Part shown: piece after piece, positions 36,776-47,640 of the stretch
How positions within the stretch are numbered: the stretch's first letter is position 1
How the letters are laid out: each line of letters opens with the position of its first letter
Assembly: GCA_003331105.1 (NCBI GenBank)
Contig: QEND01000001.1
Coordinates: 434,001 to 498,000, forward strand
Direction of reading: 5' to 3'
Length of the DNA: 64,000 bases
Source of the DNA: Candidatus Tokpelaia sp. JSC161
GTDB taxonomy: Bacteria; Pseudomonadota; Alphaproteobacteria; Rhizobiales; Rhizobiaceae
The notes under the pieces: generated by a model
Databases searched by the model: none
What the model saw: only the letters and a program-made list of their open reading frames with translations
Told to the model about the DNA's origin: nothing
Position numbers and translations under genes: made by a program

Positions 36776-38687
36776 AACATTTGCGGATCACCATATCACG
36801 ATCCAGTGCTGTAAAAACAGCTCTGACAATTCCTTGATGATCAAGACCACATCGTGATAATACTTGATCTCGTGATCCGTGTCCAAGATAAACGTCTGGT
36901 AAGGTCAAAGTCCGAATTTTGAAGCCTCGATCCAGCAAACCGTACCCTGCAAGAAAATGCAATACCTGTCCACCAAAACCATGAGGAGCTCCTTCTTCAA
37001 TAGTAATCATGACATCATGCCCACGCGTCAGCTGTATAATTAATTCCTCATCCAATGGCTTAGCAAAACGAGCATCTGCAACAGTAGTCGATAAACCAGC
37101 TCTACCTAAATCATCTGCTGCAGCAAGAGCTGCTTGTAAACAGGACCCAAACGAAAGAATAGCGATTCGATCGCCTTCACGCAAAATCCGCCCTTTACCA
37201 ATCGCTAAAATCTCGCCACGTTCAGGTAGTTCTTTCTCGATACCTTCGCTGCGAGGATAACGAAATGAAATCGGACCTTCATCATAAGCAGCTGCTGTCC
37301 GAACCATATGCATAAGCTCTATATTATTTGCAGCAGCCATAACTACAAACCCTGGCAATGCTGCAAGAAAACCAATATCAAAGCTACCGGCATGAGTTGC
37401 GCCATCTGCACCAACAAAACCCGCTCTATCAATAGCAAAGCGCACCGGCAAATTTTGTATAGAAACATCATGAATAATTTGATCATAACCCCGCTGCAAA
37501 AAAGTTGAATAAATCGCTACAAAAGGCTTAAAGCCCTCACAAGCTAGTCCTGCAGCAAAAGTAACCGCATGCTGTTCAGCAATCCCAGTATCAAACATAC
37601 GCTTTGGGAAATGCTCTCCAAAACAATCAAGACCAGTTCCAGATGGCATCGCTGCAGTTATCGCAATAATTCTATTATCATAACGAGCTTCTTTAACCAA
37701 AGAAGAAGAAAAAACTTTTGTATAAGACGGAGCCTCAGGACTCTTCTTTTTTACTTGTTGACCTGTTCTAATATTAAAGGAATTAACCCCATGATACTTA
37801 TCTTCAGCTAATTCTGCAGGCAAATACCCCTTCCCTTTATGAGTTACAACATGAACTAAAACCGGACCTTTTCCCCAATAACGGACATTCTTGAAAACTG
37901 GCAATAAATAAGAAATATTATGCCCATCTATCGGACCAATATAATAAAAACCAAGTTCTTCAAACAAAGTACCACCAGTCAAAAATCCTCTAGCATACTC
38001 TTCAGAACGTCTCGCCTTATCCGAAAAAAATTTAGGCAATTTTTTACTAAACATCTTAGCACGCTCTCTTAAAGAGCGATAAAGCGGACTTGAAACCAAT
38101 CTAGCAAGATAGGCACTCATAGCTCCTGTAGGCGGGGCAATTGACATATCATTATCATTCAGAACAACAATCAAACGTGCATCAACGGCACCGGCATTAT
38201 TCATCGCCTCATATGCCATGCCTGCAGACATAGCACCATCACCAATCACAACAATCACATTCCGATCTAACCTCTTTAAAGCACCTGCCATAGCCATTCC
38301 AAGACCAGCAGAAATAGAGGTTGATGAATGCCCTGCTCCAAAAGAATCATACTCACTCTCAGACCTTTTTGTAAAACCAGATAAACCACCTTCCCGACGT
38401 AAGGTACGAATACGTGCACGACGTCCAGTTAAAATCTTGTGAGGATAAGCCTGATGCCCTACATCCCATATCAAACGGTCAAATGGTGTATTGAAGACAT
38501 AATGAAGAACGACGGTCAGCTCAACGACACCAAGACCAGCTCCTAAATGCCCACCAGTAACAGAAACGACATCAATCATTTCTGCACGCAACTCATCTGC
38601 CAATCGCGGCAAGTCAGCTTCTGAAAGCTTACGTAAATCAGAAGGAAATTTCACCCTATCCAGCAATGGCGTTCTAGGTCGCTGCAC
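36774..38687 (-). CDS. dxs: 1-deoxy-D-xylulose-5-phosphate synthase
   Basis: Thiamine-diphosphate enzyme that condenses pyruvate and glyceraldehyde-3-phosphate, the first step of the MEP pathway. ThDP and Mg site: [18 protein letters not shown] with DNDMSI about 30 residues on; the catalytic glutamate is in [13 protein letters not shown]. The frame is open back through the neighbouring tRNA, so the true start is internal. GTG 38687 has AAGGAG with 9-nt spacing and gives a family-like N-terminus ([17 protein letters not shown]). Length is 637 residues from there. An ATG at 38726 is the other option. Confidence 0.95.
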   Translation of the reverse strand: MQRPRTPLLDRVKFPSDLRKLSEADLPRLADELRAEMIDVVSVTGGHLGAGLGVVELTVVLHYVFNTPFDRLIWDVGHQAYPHKILTGRRARIRTLRREGGLSGFTKRSESEYDSFGAGHSSTSISAGLGMAMAGALKRLDRNVIVVIGDGAMSAGMAYEAMNNAGAVDARLIVVLNDNDMSIAPPTGAMSAYLARLVSSPLYRSLRERAKMFSKKLPKFFSDKARRSEEYARGFLTGGTLFEELGFYYIGPIDGHNISYLLPVFKNVRYWGKGPVLVHVVTHKGKGYLPAELAEDKYHGVNSFNIRTGQQVKKKSPEAPSYTKVFSSSLVKEARYDNRIIAITAAMPSGTGLDCFGEHFPKRMFDTGIAEQHAVTFAAGLACEGFKPFVAIYSTFLQRGYDQIIHDVSIQNLPVRFAIDRAGFVGADGATHAGSFDIGFLAALPGFVVMAAANNIELMHMVRTAAAYDEGPISFRYPRSEGIEKELPERGEILAIGKGRILREGDRIAILSFGSCLQAALAAADDLGRAGLSTTVADARFAKPLDEELIIQLTRGHDVMITIEEGAPHGFGGQVLHFLAGYGLLDRGFKIRTLTLPDVYLGHGSRDQVLSRCGLDHQGIVRAVFTALDRDMVIRKC

Positions 38688-38732
38688 AACGAAAAACTCC
38701 TTAGAACATTCCAGATATAAACCCATCAAGAT

Positions 38733-38808
38733 TGGTGGAGCTAAGCGGAATCGAACCGCTGACCTCCTGCATGCCATGCAGGCACTCTCCCATCTGAGCT
38801 ATAGCCCC
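38733..38808 (-). tRNA. tRNA-Ala (GGC)
   Basis: Minus-strand 76-nt cloverleaf: acceptor GGGGCTA pairs with TAGCTCC, including the G3-U70 pair that identifies alanine tRNAs; CCA is encoded. Anticodon stem CCTGC/GCAGG encloses ATGGCAT, giving anticodon GGC. It lies 45 nt upstream of the dxs start in the same orientation and may share its transcript. Confidence 0.97.
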
Positions 38809-38940
38809 AAAGAATCGAGTATTCTTCATACCATAACCACTCAATCTCACAAATTAAAGTAAAATAAAATTAAAATTATCATAATATTCCCATTCTGTTC
38901 TTATCATGTTAATCAATAATTTTTGAATAAGGATTTTTTC

Positions 38941-39705
38941 GTGTTGAAATTATATCTTTCCTATGCAAAGCTTTTGAATTTCTACAAGATAGCTGGGGTG
39001 AACATTGCTTTATCTAAAACACCAATGAACCGCTTCTCTCCTACGAAAACAAAGAAATCAAATAGAGCCAATATAGAAACTCCAATCAAAAAGGCACAAC
39101 AAGCAGCAGGACAGGCACAAACATTAGAAGAATTAAAGTGCAATCTTCAAAAATTTAATGAGTGCCAATTAAAATTCACTGCAAAAAATACCTGCTTTTC
39201 TGACGGAACACCAGGAAGCGCACTCATGCTCATCGGAGAGGCCCCAGGACGGTATGAAGACATACAGGCTTTACCTTTTGTAGGACTATCCGGTCATTTA
39301 CTAAACAGAATGCTTTCTGCTATTGGCCTGCAACGTGAACAAGTCTATATTGCAAACACAATTCCTTGGCGTCCTCCAGGAAATAGAATCCCAACTCTCA
39401 TGGAAATTGAGGTATGCCGTCCTTTTATTCACCGGCAAATAGAATTAGCCTGTCCTAAAATCTTAGTCGCACTAGGCGGACAAGCAGCAAAATTTCTAAC
39501 AGGAGCTAAAGAAGGCATCCTACGGATACGTGGAAAGTGGTATGTTTACCAAACGACAACAGGACTCAAAATACCTGTTATGCCAACATTGCATCCAGCT
39601 TACCTGTTACGCACACCATCACTAAAAAAATTAGCATGGCAAGATTTCCTCATGGTAAAAATGTGGCTTCATCACGCAGGAGAACTCAACAAAAAAAATA
39701 CCTAA
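38941..39705 (+). CDS. Uracil-DNA glycosylase family protein (type 4-like, Fe-S ligands changed)
   Basis: Base-excision repair enzyme candidate of 254 residues. Motif 1 ([20 protein letters not shown]) and motif 2 (HPAYLLR) of family 4 uracil glycosylases are intact. The cysteine in the family-4 motif KCRPPGNR is replaced: here it is PWRPPGNR. The N-terminal CxxC spacing is also absent, so the Fe-S cluster is probably lost. GTG 38941 has AAGGA with 8-nt spacing and is preferred over the TTG at 38923. The gene converges with dnaJ, overlapping by 4 bp. Confidence 0.8.
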   Translation: MLKLYLSYAKLLNFYKIAGVNIALSKTPMNRFSPTKTKKSNRANIETPIKKAQQAAGQAQTLEELKCNLQKFNECQLKFTAKNTCFSDGTPGSALMLIGEAPGRYEDIQALPFVGLSGHLLNRMLSAIGLQREQVYIANTIPWRPPGNRIPTLMEIEVCRPFIHRQIELACPKILVALGGQAAKFLTGAKEGILRIRGKWYVYQTTTGLKIPVMPTLHPAYLLRTPSLKKLAWQDFLMVKMWLHHAGELNKKNT

Positions 39706-40832
39706 TTATTACTCATTCCTTCAAAAAATTCCTTCATACGCGCTAAAAATCCATGAGACCTCGGTGAATTCTCATGATTAGAGATTTCACTAAACTCCTG
39801 GAGCAACTCACGCTGACGTTTTGTTAATTTCTGTGGAGTTTCAACAGCAACCTGTATATACAAATCCCCCTTAATCTGCTGATGTAAAATCGGCATACCT
39901 TTGCCCTTTAGGCGAAATTGCTTTCCATTCTCTGTCCCTTCTGGAACCCTTACACGAATTTTACTTCCATCTAAAGCTGAGACTTCCAATTGTCCACCCA
40001 AAGCTGCTGTTATCATAGAAATAGGCACCTGACAACAGAGATTTGCCCCATCACGCTGGAAAAACTCATGGGATCTTATAGATAAAAAAACATAAAGGTC
40101 ACCACTAGGACCACCACGAAGACCAGCTTCACCTTTATTCGAAAGACGAATTCGGGTCCCATCCTCAATCCCAGTAGGAATATCAACAGAGATTGTCCTT
40201 TCTTCTTGTATACGCCCGTGCCCACGACACCTTACACAGGGATGCTCTATCAGCCTACCACTCCCATTACATGTGGAACAAGTACGCTCAATAGAAAAAA
40301 ATCCCTGAGAAGCTCTTATCCGGCCTGTCCCATGACATGTCTTACAAAGAACCGGCTCCGTACCTTTGTCAGATCCACTCCCTCCACAATCAGAACAAGA
40401 AACCGCTGCAGGCACACGAATCTGCGCCCTCTTACCAGAGTAGGCCTCTTCAAGAGTAATTTGCATATTATAACTAAGATCTGCTCCACGCTCACGTCCA
40501 TCGCTCCGCGAATAGCGGCCTCCTCCCATCATTTCTCCAAAAATATCTTCGAAAATATCAGAAAAGCCACCTCCAAAACCACCAGAAGCCGCTCCACTCC
40601 GACTCTGAGCTTCAAAAGCAGCATGTCCATAACGATCATAAGCAGCACGTTTTTGCGGATCTTTTAAAAGATCATATGCTTCTCCAATCTCTTTAAAACG
40701 CTTTTCAGCCTCTTTATCCCCTGGATTACGATCAGGATGATATTGCATCGCCAACTTACGAAAAGCTGCTTTCAGCGTTTTATCATCACATCCACGTGCT
40801 ACACCAAGCAATTCATAACAATCAGCTTTCAT
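39702..40832 (-). CDS. dnaJ: Chaperone protein DnaJ
   Basis: Co-chaperone that delivers unfolded clients to DnaK and stimulates its ATPase. J domain with the HPD tripeptide (YHPDRNPG, about residues 30-37), a Gly/Phe-rich linker ([15 protein letters not shown]), then four CxxCxGxG zinc repeats ([32 protein letters not shown]) and the C-terminal substrate domain. Length of 376 residues is normal. It is directly downstream of dnaK, but a strong terminator-like hairpin lies between them, so it may be partly uncoupled. Confidence 0.97.
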   Translation of the reverse strand: MKADCYELLGVARGCDDKTLKAAFRKLAMQYHPDRNPGDKEAEKRFKEIGEAYDLLKDPQKRAAYDRYGHAAFEAQSRSGAASGGFGGGFSDIFEDIFGEMMGGGRYSRSDGRERGADLSYNMQITLEEAYSGKRAQIRVPAAVSCSDCGGSGSDKGTEPVLCKTCHGTGRIRASQGFFSIERTCSTCNGSGRLIEHPCVRCRGHGRIQEERTISVDIPTGIEDGTRIRLSNKGEAGLRGGPSGDLYVFLSIRSHEFFQRDGANLCCQVPISMITAALGGQLEVSALDGSKIRVRVPEGTENGKQFRLKGKGMPILHQQIKGDLYIQVAVETPQKLTKRQRELLQEFSEISNHENSPRSHGFLARMKEFFEGMSNN

Positions 40833-40907
40833 GACCTCTCACTCTGAAAAAAATAATTGACTTCCTAGTGATTAAAAAAAATGAACAAAAACTCAAAACA
40901 TAGATCC

Positions 40908-40940
40908 AAAAAAAGATTAAACCCGGCCTTCAAGACCGGG
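40908..40940 (-). terminator. Terminator-like hairpin after dnaK
   Basis: On the minus strand a 19-nt hairpin (CCCGG ... CCGGG, plus 40922-40940) with one G-U wobble, GC-rich in its stem, is followed by TTTAATC and seven T residues (40908-40914). It lies between dnaK and dnaJ, so it may attenuate dnaJ expression rather than end the operon. Confidence 0.7.
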
Positions 40941-40965
40941 CGAGATCCTTTCCAAATCAATATAC

Positions 40966-42858
40966 CTATGACTTCTTATTCTCTACTTCCTCAAAATCCG
41001 CATCCACAACATCATCCGAATCCTTCTTAGCTCCTGCATTCTCTGCTTCTTTCCGAGAAGCCTCATACATAGCCTGTCCAAGCTTCATACTCACCTCAGA
41101 AAGCTTTTGTGTCTTTTTCTTAAGATCATCTAGATTATCACTCTCCAGTGCTGATTTAAGATCAACAATTGCACTCTCAATAGCCTTACGATCATCAGAA
41201 GAAACCTTATCACCATATTCTGTCAGAGACTTTTCTGTTGAATGAACAATAGCTTCAGCTTGATTTTTAACTTCAACGGCTTCCCTACGCTTTTTATCTT
41301 CTGCAGCATGGCTCTCTGCATCTTTGACCATTTTTTCAATATCGCTATCACTCAGACCACCAGATGCCTGAATACGAATCTGTTGCTCCTTACCTGTACC
41401 TTTATCACGTGCTGAAACATTGACAATACCATTAGCATCAATATCAAAAGTGACTTCAATTTGCGGAATACCGCGCGGGGCAGATGGAAGACCAAGAAGA
41501 TCAAATTGCGCTAACAATTTATTATCTGCTGCCATCTCGCGTTCTCCCTGAAAAACACGAATGGTCACTGCACTCTGATTATCCTCAGCCGTTGAAAAAG
41601 TCTGAGATCTTTTCGTTGGAATCGTAGTATTCCGCTCAATTAAACGGGTAAAGACACCACCCAATGTCTCAATCCCAAGAGACAATGGTGTGACATCTAA
41701 CAAGAGAACATCCTTGACATCACCCTGCAAAACACCTCCTTGAATCGCAGCTCCCATAGCAACAACCTCATCTGGATTCACACCTTTATGCGGCTCTTTT
41801 CCGAAAAAGGATTTGACTACATCCTGAATTTTAGGCATTCGCGTCATACCGCCAACGAGTACTACTTCATTAATTCCTCTAGCATCTAACCCCGCATCTT
41901 CAAGCGCTGCCTTACAAGGATCAATAGTACTGTTCACAAGATCATCCACTAAAGACTCAAATTTTGCCCGCGTCAATTTTATTGTCAAATGTTTCGGACC
42001 AGTCTGATCTGCTGTTATAAAAGGCAAATTCACTTCTGTCTGCTGTAAGGAGGAAAGTTCAATTTTTGCCTTTTCCGCAGCTTCCTTCAAACGTTGTAGA
42101 GCCAGCTTATCCTTTCTTAAGTCAATGCCTTGATCCTTTTTAAACTCATCAGCAAAATAGCTAACAAGTCGCATATCAAAATCTTCTCCTCCAAGGAATG
42201 TATTCCCATTCGTTGACTTCACCTCGAAGACACCATCACCAAGTTCAAGAACTGAAATATCAAAAGTACCACCACCAAGATCATAAACAGCAATAGTCTT
42301 CCCATCTTTTTTCTCAAGACCATAGGCAAGAGCTGCTGCTGTAGGTTCATTAATAATACGCAGAACCTCAAGCCCCGCAATCTTCCCAGCATCTTTGGTG
42401 GCCTGCCGTTGCGCATCATTAAAATAAGCAGGAACTGTAATCACAGCCTTATCAACTTTTTCCCCCAAATAAGTTTCAGCCGTTTCCTTCATCTTTTGCA
42501 AAGTCATTGCAGAAATTTGAGATGGAGAATATTTAGTTCCTTCTACCTCAACCCAAGCATCCCCATTATCTCCTTTTACAATCCTATAAGGAACCAGATC
42601 TTTATCCTTTTCAACCATTGTATCGTTAAAACGACGTCCAATTAACCGTTTAACAGCAAAAAGAGTCCCTTCTGGATTTGTTACTGCCTGCCGTTTCGCA
42701 GGCTGTCCCACTAAACGCTCACCATTATCGGTAAAAGCAACAATCGAAGGAGTTGTACGTACCCCCTCAGAATTTTCAATAACTTTTGCATTTTTGCCGT
42801 CCATGACAGCAACACAGGAATTGGTTGTACCTAAATCAATACCTATCACTTTTGCCAT
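40966..42858 (-). CDS. dnaK: Chaperone protein DnaK (Hsp70)
   Basis: ATP-driven chaperone. Begins [21 protein letters not shown], with the ATP phosphate loop, then [17 protein letters not shown], and the linker [19 protein letters not shown] before the substrate-binding domain. The C-terminal acidic tail [14 protein letters not shown] is typical of proteobacteria. I start at ATG 42858, with GGAG 9 nt upstream, since the earlier frame positions add non-homologous sequence. Length is 630 residues. dnaJ follows; grpE is not in view. Confidence 0.98.
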   Translation of the reverse strand: MAKVIGIDLGTTNSCVAVMDGKNAKVIENSEGVRTTPSIVAFTDNGERLVGQPAKRQAVTNPEGTLFAVKRLIGRRFNDTMVEKDKDLVPYRIVKGDNGDAWVEVEGTKYSPSQISAMTLQKMKETAETYLGEKVDKAVITVPAYFNDAQRQATKDAGKIAGLEVLRIINEPTAAALAYGLEKKDGKTIAVYDLGGGTFDISVLELGDGVFEVKSTNGNTFLGGEDFDMRLVSYFADEFKKDQGIDLRKDKLALQRLKEAAEKAKIELSSLQQTEVNLPFITADQTGPKHLTIKLTRAKFESLVDDLVNSTIDPCKAALEDAGLDARGINEVVLVGGMTRMPKIQDVVKSFFGKEPHKGVNPDEVVAMGAAIQGGVLQGDVKDVLLLDVTPLSLGIETLGGVFTRLIERNTTIPTKRSQTFSTAEDNQSAVTIRVFQGEREMAADNKLLAQFDLLGLPSAPRGIPQIEVTFDIDANGIVNVSARDKGTGKEQQIRIQASGGLSDSDIEKMVKDAESHAAEDKKRREAVEVKNQAEAIVHSTEKSLTEYGDKVSSDDRKAIESAIVDLKSALESDNLDDLKKKTQKLSEVSMKLGQAMYEASRKEAENAGAKKDSDDVVDADFEEVENKKS

Positions 42859-42950
42859 TTTTTCTACTCTCCAATTAGCCAATTACCGGAACCTCTACAA
42901 GCATTACATAAAAAAATTCATTCATATCTACGCTTCTACGCTTTAAAAGC

Positions 42951-42978
42951 TATATAAGATCTGTTTTTTCTATCGCAA
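42951..42978 (-). promoter_or_regulatory. Candidate dnaK promoter
   Basis: On the minus strand TTGCGA (plus 42973-42978) and TATATA (plus 42951-42956) are 16 bp apart. The -35 overlaps CTTGCG, so a heat-shock sigma-32 reading is possible. About 90 nt separate the -10 from the dnaK ATG. Prediction only. Confidence 0.4.
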
Positions 42979-43046
42979 GTGAAGGTGAAAGCTATTCTAC
43001 ATTAGAAATAGAAAATCTTATCAGGATTAGCATTGAAAAAACACAG

Positions 43047-43403
43047 CTAGGCATGCGAAGCTTCCTCCATACGCTTTTTCACAAGCTTGTAAAGAATATC
43101 TGAACGCTTTCCTGAACGGCAATAAAGAAACAATGGATACTTTCCTTTACTCAAAAGAGTCATCATATCCTGAATATTGCTCTCTGTAACACCGGATGAA
43201 AAAATCGGGAGATAATAAGCATCAATCCCATAAATGACAGCAGCCTTCTGTATCACAAAAAAAGAAGGTTGCTCCTTCGCTTCCCCATCCGGACGATTAC
43301 ATATAATCGCATGAATGCCCATGTTCACCAAAAATGGAATATCACTCACTATAATCTGACCAGCCACATAAACACCAGCGTCTATTCCATCAAGATCCTT
43401 CAT
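43047..43403 (-). CDS. DUF442/TIGR01244 family phosphatase-like or sulfur transferase protein
   Basis: A 118-residue single-domain protein of the family found fused to beta-lactamase-like hydrolases (Blh) in rhizobia. The cysteine-phosphatase loop CRSGKR (C95-R100) fits the dual-specificity phosphatase or rhodanese-like active site, and ICNRPDGE near residue 35 is a family motif. Members have been linked to sulfide and persulfide metabolism, but the reaction here is inferred. It lies 29 bp downstream-facing from lsrB, in the same orientation, suggesting a redox-sulfur context with trxB. Confidence 0.75.
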   Translation of the reverse strand: MKDLDGIDAGVYVAGQIIVSDIPFLVNMGIHAIICNRPDGEAKEQPSFFVIQKAAVIYGIDAYYLPIFSSGVTESNIQDMMTLLSKGKYPLFLYCRSGKRSDILYKLVKKRMEEASHA

Positions 43404-43432
43404 ATATATATAAGCCTCCTCTATCTACATTC

Positions 43433-44332
43433 CTAATAAGACCAACTCCGAGCTTTTGCAAAAATGAAATCACGAAAAACACGCAATTTAGCAGAATCTT
43501 TCAACGATTCAGGATAACAAAAAAATGTATCAAAAGAAGGAATATCTGTCATATCAGGGAATAAACGGATTAAACCATCCCCTCCCGCTATAATATAATC
43601 AGGCAAGACCGCAATACCAATATTAGACAAAACAGCACGTCTTATAGAAATGACATTATTAATCTGCAATGAAGAGAGACGAACTCCCTTATTCCCACGA
43701 CCTGCTGTTTCCAACCAGTTTAAACCAGAAAGATAAGTAGGAACTGGCTCTCCAAAAGAAAGAATCCGATGCTGTTCTAAATCTTCTAACTCTTCCGGTC
43801 TTCCATTTTGAGCTATATACATAGGAGAAGCATAAACATGCATGTGGACTGTAAACAATCTACGCTGTATTAAGCCAGGCTGCTGAGGCCGATGTAACCG
43901 AATAGCACAATCAACCTGTCTCATAGTTAAATCAAGTTCCCCATCATCAAAAATAAGCTGTATTTTCACATCTGGATACCAATCAAGAAATTCAGGAATA
44001 CGCTTGACTAACCAGCCTGCCCCCAGACCAAATGTCGTGGTGACCCGTAAACGCCCAGTCGGTTTTTCTCTACTTTCAGAAAGCTTAGAACGAACATTTT
44101 CAAGCTTGAGTAAAACCTCGCTTGTCACCTGATACAAGTTGTGACCTTGTTCTGTTAAAATTAAGCCACGGGCATGCCTATGGAAAAGAAGAACACCAAT
44201 ATCCTGTTCCAGCGCAGAAACCTGACGTGAAAGTGAGGATTGAGAGAGGTGTAAAGTCTGAGCTGCATGTGTAAAGGAACCAGCAGTCGCAACAGCATGG
44301 AAAATCCGTAGTTTATCCCAATCAAATGGCAT
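43433..44332 (-). CDS. lsrB: LysR-type regulator LsrB/VtlR
   Basis: Transcription factor with an N-terminal helix-turn-helix (FHAVATAGSFTHAAQTLHLSQ, about residues 11-31) and a periplasmic-binding-like effector domain. The whole sequence, starting MPFDWDKLRIFHAVA, resembles S. meliloti LsrB and Brucella VtlR, regulators of redox and lipopolysaccharide genes and of small RNAs. C142 in VDCAIRL is a candidate redox-sensing cysteine; its equivalence to the LsrB cysteines is not verified. Next to trxB as in S. meliloti. Length of 299 residues is standard. Confidence 0.85.
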   Translation of the reverse strand: MPFDWDKLRIFHAVATAGSFTHAAQTLHLSQSSLSRQVSALEQDIGVLLFHRHARGLILTEQGHNLYQVTSEVLLKLENVRSKLSESREKPTGRLRVTTTFGLGAGWLVKRIPEFLDWYPDVKIQLIFDDGELDLTMRQVDCAIRLHRPQQPGLIQRRLFTVHMHVYASPMYIAQNGRPEELEDLEQHRILSFGEPVPTYLSGLNWLETAGRGNKGVRLSSLQINNVISIRRAVLSNIGIAVLPDYIIAGGDGLIRLFPDMTDIPSFDTFFCYPESLKDSAKLRVFRDFIFAKARSWSY

Positions 44333-44377
44333 GAAACAGTTTTAGTCCTTTTCTTGAAACAAGTATGCTACTAGATT

Positions 44378-45328
44378 TTAACAATCTTGCAAATTTAGAA
44401 AACGCTCGGCTTCAAGAGCAGCCATACAACCTTGCCCTGCTGCTGTAATAGCTTGCCGATAAACACTATCCGTAACATCCCCGGCAGCGAAAACACCAGG
44501 AACACTTGTTGCAGTCGAAGATGGGGCAGTCCAAAGATAGCCTCCATCTTTTTGGTCTAACTGCCTTTCAAATAATGAAACAGCGGGCGTATAACCAATT
44601 GAAATAAAGATCCCATCTGCAAACACAGTGGTTACTTCATCACTTGTAACATTTTTCAGACGAGCACCTTGGACTCTTTTTGGAAAAAAAGCATCAATAC
44701 CAATAATTTCATCAACAATATGATTCCAAATTACTTTTACATTTTTGCAAGCGAACAAACGCTTTTGTGCAATGCGCTCTGCACGTAACCGGTCACTACG
44801 ATGCACCAGTGTCACGCTCCGAGCAAGATGTGAAAGATAACAAGCCTCTTCAACAGCTGAATTACCACCACCTACGACAAGAACATCTTTATCCCTATAA
44901 AAAAAACCATCACACGTCGCACAAGCTGAAACCCCGCTTCCCATATACAATTTTTCGCTTGGTAAGCCTAACCAGCGCGCCTGAGCTCCCGTCGCAATAA
45001 TCAGCGTATCGCTGGTATAAACATTCCGTGAATCACAGAGAACAACAAAAGGCTTCTTAGATAAATCTACATTCATAACTACATCATGAATACGTTCCAT
45101 CCCAAATTTTTCTGCTTGTTTAGCCATATGATCCATTAAGGTTTGACCTTCAACCCCATCTAAAAAACCAGGATAATTTTCTACCTCTGTGGTAATCGTT
45201 AACTGTCCTCCGACTTGTAATCCAGTAATCATGAGTGGTTTTAATAAAGCACGTGCAAGATAAATCCCAGCAGTACAACCTGCAGGACCCGATCCAATGA
45301 TTAAAACAGAAGTATGATGGATAGACAT
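44378..45328 (-). CDS. trxB: Thioredoxin reductase
   Basis: NADPH-dependent flavoenzyme that reduces thioredoxin. FAD motif LIIGSGPAGCTAGIYLARA near residue 9, redox-active CATC (C136 and C139) and NADPH motif VVGGGNSAVEEA. ATG 45328 gives a normal N-terminus and has AAAGG 7 nt upstream; an in-frame ATG at 45349 has an equally good GAGGA site, so the start is open. Length is 316 residues. It lies upstream of lsrB in the same orientation, an arrangement shared with rhizobia. Confidence 0.95.
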   Translation of the reverse strand: MSIHHTSVLIIGSGPAGCTAGIYLARALLKPLMITGLQVGGQLTITTEVENYPGFLDGVEGQTLMDHMAKQAEKFGMERIHDVVMNVDLSKKPFVVLCDSRNVYTSDTLIIATGAQARWLGLPSEKLYMGSGVSACATCDGFFYRDKDVLVVGGGNSAVEEACYLSHLARSVTLVHRSDRLRAERIAQKRLFACKNVKVIWNHIVDEIIGIDAFFPKRVQGARLKNVTSDEVTTVFADGIFISIGYTPAVSLFERQLDQKDGGYLWTAPSSTATSVPGVFAAGDVTDSVYRQAITAAGQGCMAALEAERFLNLQDC

Positions 45329-45430
45329 GAATGACCTTTCATTACTCATTCCTCTTCATTAAAAAAATCTCATGAGAAGAGAAGGGTAAAATCTTTTTTG
45401 ATGTGTTATCGAATCTGCAGTCCGTCCTGA

Positions 45431-46108
45431 TTAATTCTTCTCTTCTTTGTTTCTGAGAGACATTCTAGAAAAGACCTTCTCAGCATCAAGATCATCAGTC
45501 TTCCTTTTCTTTGCCATAAGAAAAAAATTTTCTGTTGCAGAAGTCGGTAGAAGAGTACTATCTTCTTCTAGAACAACTGAATCACGAGTCTTCGCTGCAC
45601 GTTCTACTTCAATATCCAGATCAATCTGTGAACACAAACCCAATGTCACTGGATCAAGTGGGATCAAATTCACTGAATTCCAATGATTCCTATTTCGTAC
45701 CTGTTCAATTGTCGACTTTGTCGTACCAATGAGACGTGAAATCTGCATATCCTTTAACTCCGCATGATTACGCAATAACCAAAGTATAGCATTAGGTCTA
45801 TCCTGTCTCCGAGAAAGCGGCGTATAACGTGAAGTTCTTCTTTTATTCTCAGGAATATATACCTTAGGTTCAGAAAGTTTGATCCGATAAGTAATATCTT
45901 TTTCACCTTTATTAATTTCTTCAGATGTAATCTGACCTGTTATCACGGGATTCAGTCCTTTAATACCCTGGGCGGATTCTCCATCTGCTATTGCCTTCAC
46001 TTCAAGGGGATGCAGTTTACAAAAAACCGCAATCTGATCAAAAGACAAAGCTGTATTATCAACAAGCCATACAGCAGTAGCCTTCGGCATCAAAAGCTGG
46101 TTAACCAT
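45431..46108 (-). CDS. trcR: Cell cycle transcriptional regulator TrcR (DUF1013)
   Basis: Alphaproteobacterial DUF1013 protein; the Caulobacter homologue TrcR associates with RNA polymerase and influences cell-cycle transcription. The sequence has the family core (VWLVDNTALSFDQIAVFCKLHPLEV near residue 13 and a helix-turn-helix-like DMQISRLIGTTKSTIEQVRNR near residue 130). I choose ATG 46108, with AAGGA 8 nt upstream, because the ORF extension before it is not conserved-looking. Length is 225 residues with a basic C-terminal tail. It lies between trxB and degP, all minus strand. Confidence 0.85.
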   Translation of the reverse strand: MVNQLLMPKATAVWLVDNTALSFDQIAVFCKLHPLEVKAIADGESAQGIKGLNPVITGQITSEEINKGEKDITYRIKLSEPKVYIPENKRRTSRYTPLSRRQDRPNAILWLLRNHAELKDMQISRLIGTTKSTIEQVRNRNHWNSVNLIPLDPVTLGLCSQIDLDIEVERAAKTRDSVVLEEDSTLLPTSATENFFLMAKKRKTDDLDAEKVFSRMSLRNKEEKN

Positions 46109-46173
46109 GTATCTAATCCTTATAACCCAGTATAGGATATACTTATTTTCAGTCACTGGCAACTATGAAAAAA

Positions 46174-47640
46174 TCACTGAAGAGATAAAGCAATAAAATG
46201 AGTTTGTTCGTTTGTCTCAATCTGCATAAGAATCGCAGTCCGTTTCTCATGAATTGCTTTTTTGATAGCTACAGTCATATCAGAAGGGGTTATCACTGGC
46301 TTTCCATTCAGAGTACGAATAATATCACCTGGACGAATACCCTTTTCAGCAGCATCACTTTCAGAATCAACATTCGTTACTAAAACTCCCTTTCCATCTT
46401 CTGCCGGAAGAACGGCTAATCCATACTCTTTGAGAAAAGAGCCATCCTCTTCTGAAGATTCAGAATTAAGAGTCCGAGAAGCAGGCATAGAAGCGATTTT
46501 CACCAAGACATCTTCCTTCTTCCCATTACGCCACACACAAATTCTCACTTTCTCTCCTGGTTTAACAGCAGCAATCCGCCTTGCTAGATCTCGCGGGTCA
46601 GCAACAAGAGCATCATTCACAGAAAGAATCACATTCCCTGCTCTAATCCCAGCTTTAAAAGCCGGCCCATCCATAGGATCAGAAACAATGGCTCCTTTTG
46701 CTTCTGTCAGACCTACAGAATCCGCTATTTCCTTTGTCACCGGTTGTATCTGCACGCCAAGCCAACCACGCTCAACCATACCATGTTCAATTAATTGACG
46801 AACAACCTCTCCCGCAGTCGAGGCAGGAATAGAAAAAGCAATACCAACACTCCCACCTGATGGAGAAAAAATTGCTGTATTAATCCCAACAACCTGACCT
46901 TTAAGATTAAAGGTTGGCCCTCCAGAATTACCTCTATTAACAGCGGCATCAATTTGAATAAAATCATCATAAACACCAGCACCAATATCTCGGCCACGTG
47001 CTGATACAATACCAGCTGTTACTGTTCCTCCAAGACCAAATGGATTACCTACAGCGACCACCCAATCACCAATTTTAATATCATTATCATTAGCAAAATC
47101 TACGTAAGTATTCCCCTTACTCTCAATTTTTAAAACGGCAATATCTGTCCGTGAATCCGCTCCAACAAGTTTTGCCTCTATTTCCTTTCCGTTATCCAGA
47201 ACAACAACATATGATGTCCCATCGGCAATCACATGATTATTCGTTACAATATAACCATCATCAGATATAAAAAAACCAGAACCTTGGGCCACTGGACGCA
47301 TACGCCTTTCTTTCTCTTTATTTTTAAAAATATGACGCTCTCCAAACTCACGAAAAAATCTCTTCAGAGGATGATTTTCAGGTAATTGATCAAGTCCATA
47401 TCCACCCCAAAAGTCACTAATTGGACTACTCTGATCTCGTACATTACTTTTTACCTGAACAGAGACTACAGCAGGTTTCACCTGATCTACAACATCAGAA
47501 AAACTAGGAATTTTAAGACCTCTCACATAAACAGGTGAAGCCAATGTATTGGATATCAATGGTACCGGAAACAGCATTGCAGAAATACTAATCGCTGCAA
47601 AAACTTGGCGAGTAAAAAAATTACAATACGAACCCGTCAT
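46174..47640 (-). CDS. degP: Periplasmic serine endoprotease DegP/HtrA
   Basis: Periplasmic protease and chaperone for misfolded envelope proteins. An N-terminal signal peptide (about residues 1-35) precedes the trypsin-like domain: His in GYIVTNNHVIADG, Asp in SRTDIAVLK, Ser in GNSGGPTF. Two PDZ domains follow. Length of 488 residues is normal. The start overlaps the ccmF stop by 20 nt. In rhizobia degP follows cycHJKL; here it directly follows ccmF, with cycL (ccmH) missing. Confidence 0.95.
   Translation of the reverse strand: MTGSYCNFFTRQVFAAISISAMLFPVPLISNTLASPVYVRGLKIPSFSDVVDQVKPAVVSVQVKSNVRDQSSPISDFWGGYGLDQLPENHPLKRFFREFGERHIFKNKEKERRMRPVAQGSGFFISDDGYIVTNNHVIADGTSYVVVLDNGKEIEAKLVGADSRTDIAVLKIESKGNTYVDFANDNDIKIGDWVVAVGNPFGLGGTVTAGIVSARGRDIGAGVYDDFIQIDAAVNRGNSGGPTFNLKGQVVGINTAIFSPSGGSVGIAFSIPASTAGEVVRQLIEHGMVERGWLGVQIQPVTKEIADSVGLTEAKGAIVSDPMDGPAFKAGIRAGNVILSVNDALVADPRDLARRIAAVKPGEKVRICVWRNGKKEDVLVKIASMPASRTLNSESSEEDGSFLKEYGLAVLPAEDGKGVLVTNVDSESDAAEKGIRPGDIIRTLNGKPVITPSDMTVAIKKAIHEKRTAILMQIETNEQTHFIALSLQ

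Noticed and set aside
38688-38777. dxs start at 38777
   Set aside because: It would begin inside tRNA-Ala (38733-38808); GTG 38687 has an AAGGAG site and a family-like N-terminus.
42219-42645. Open frames antisense or out of frame within dnaK
   Set aside because: Shadows of a highly conserved gene, with no independent ribosome site or family resemblance.
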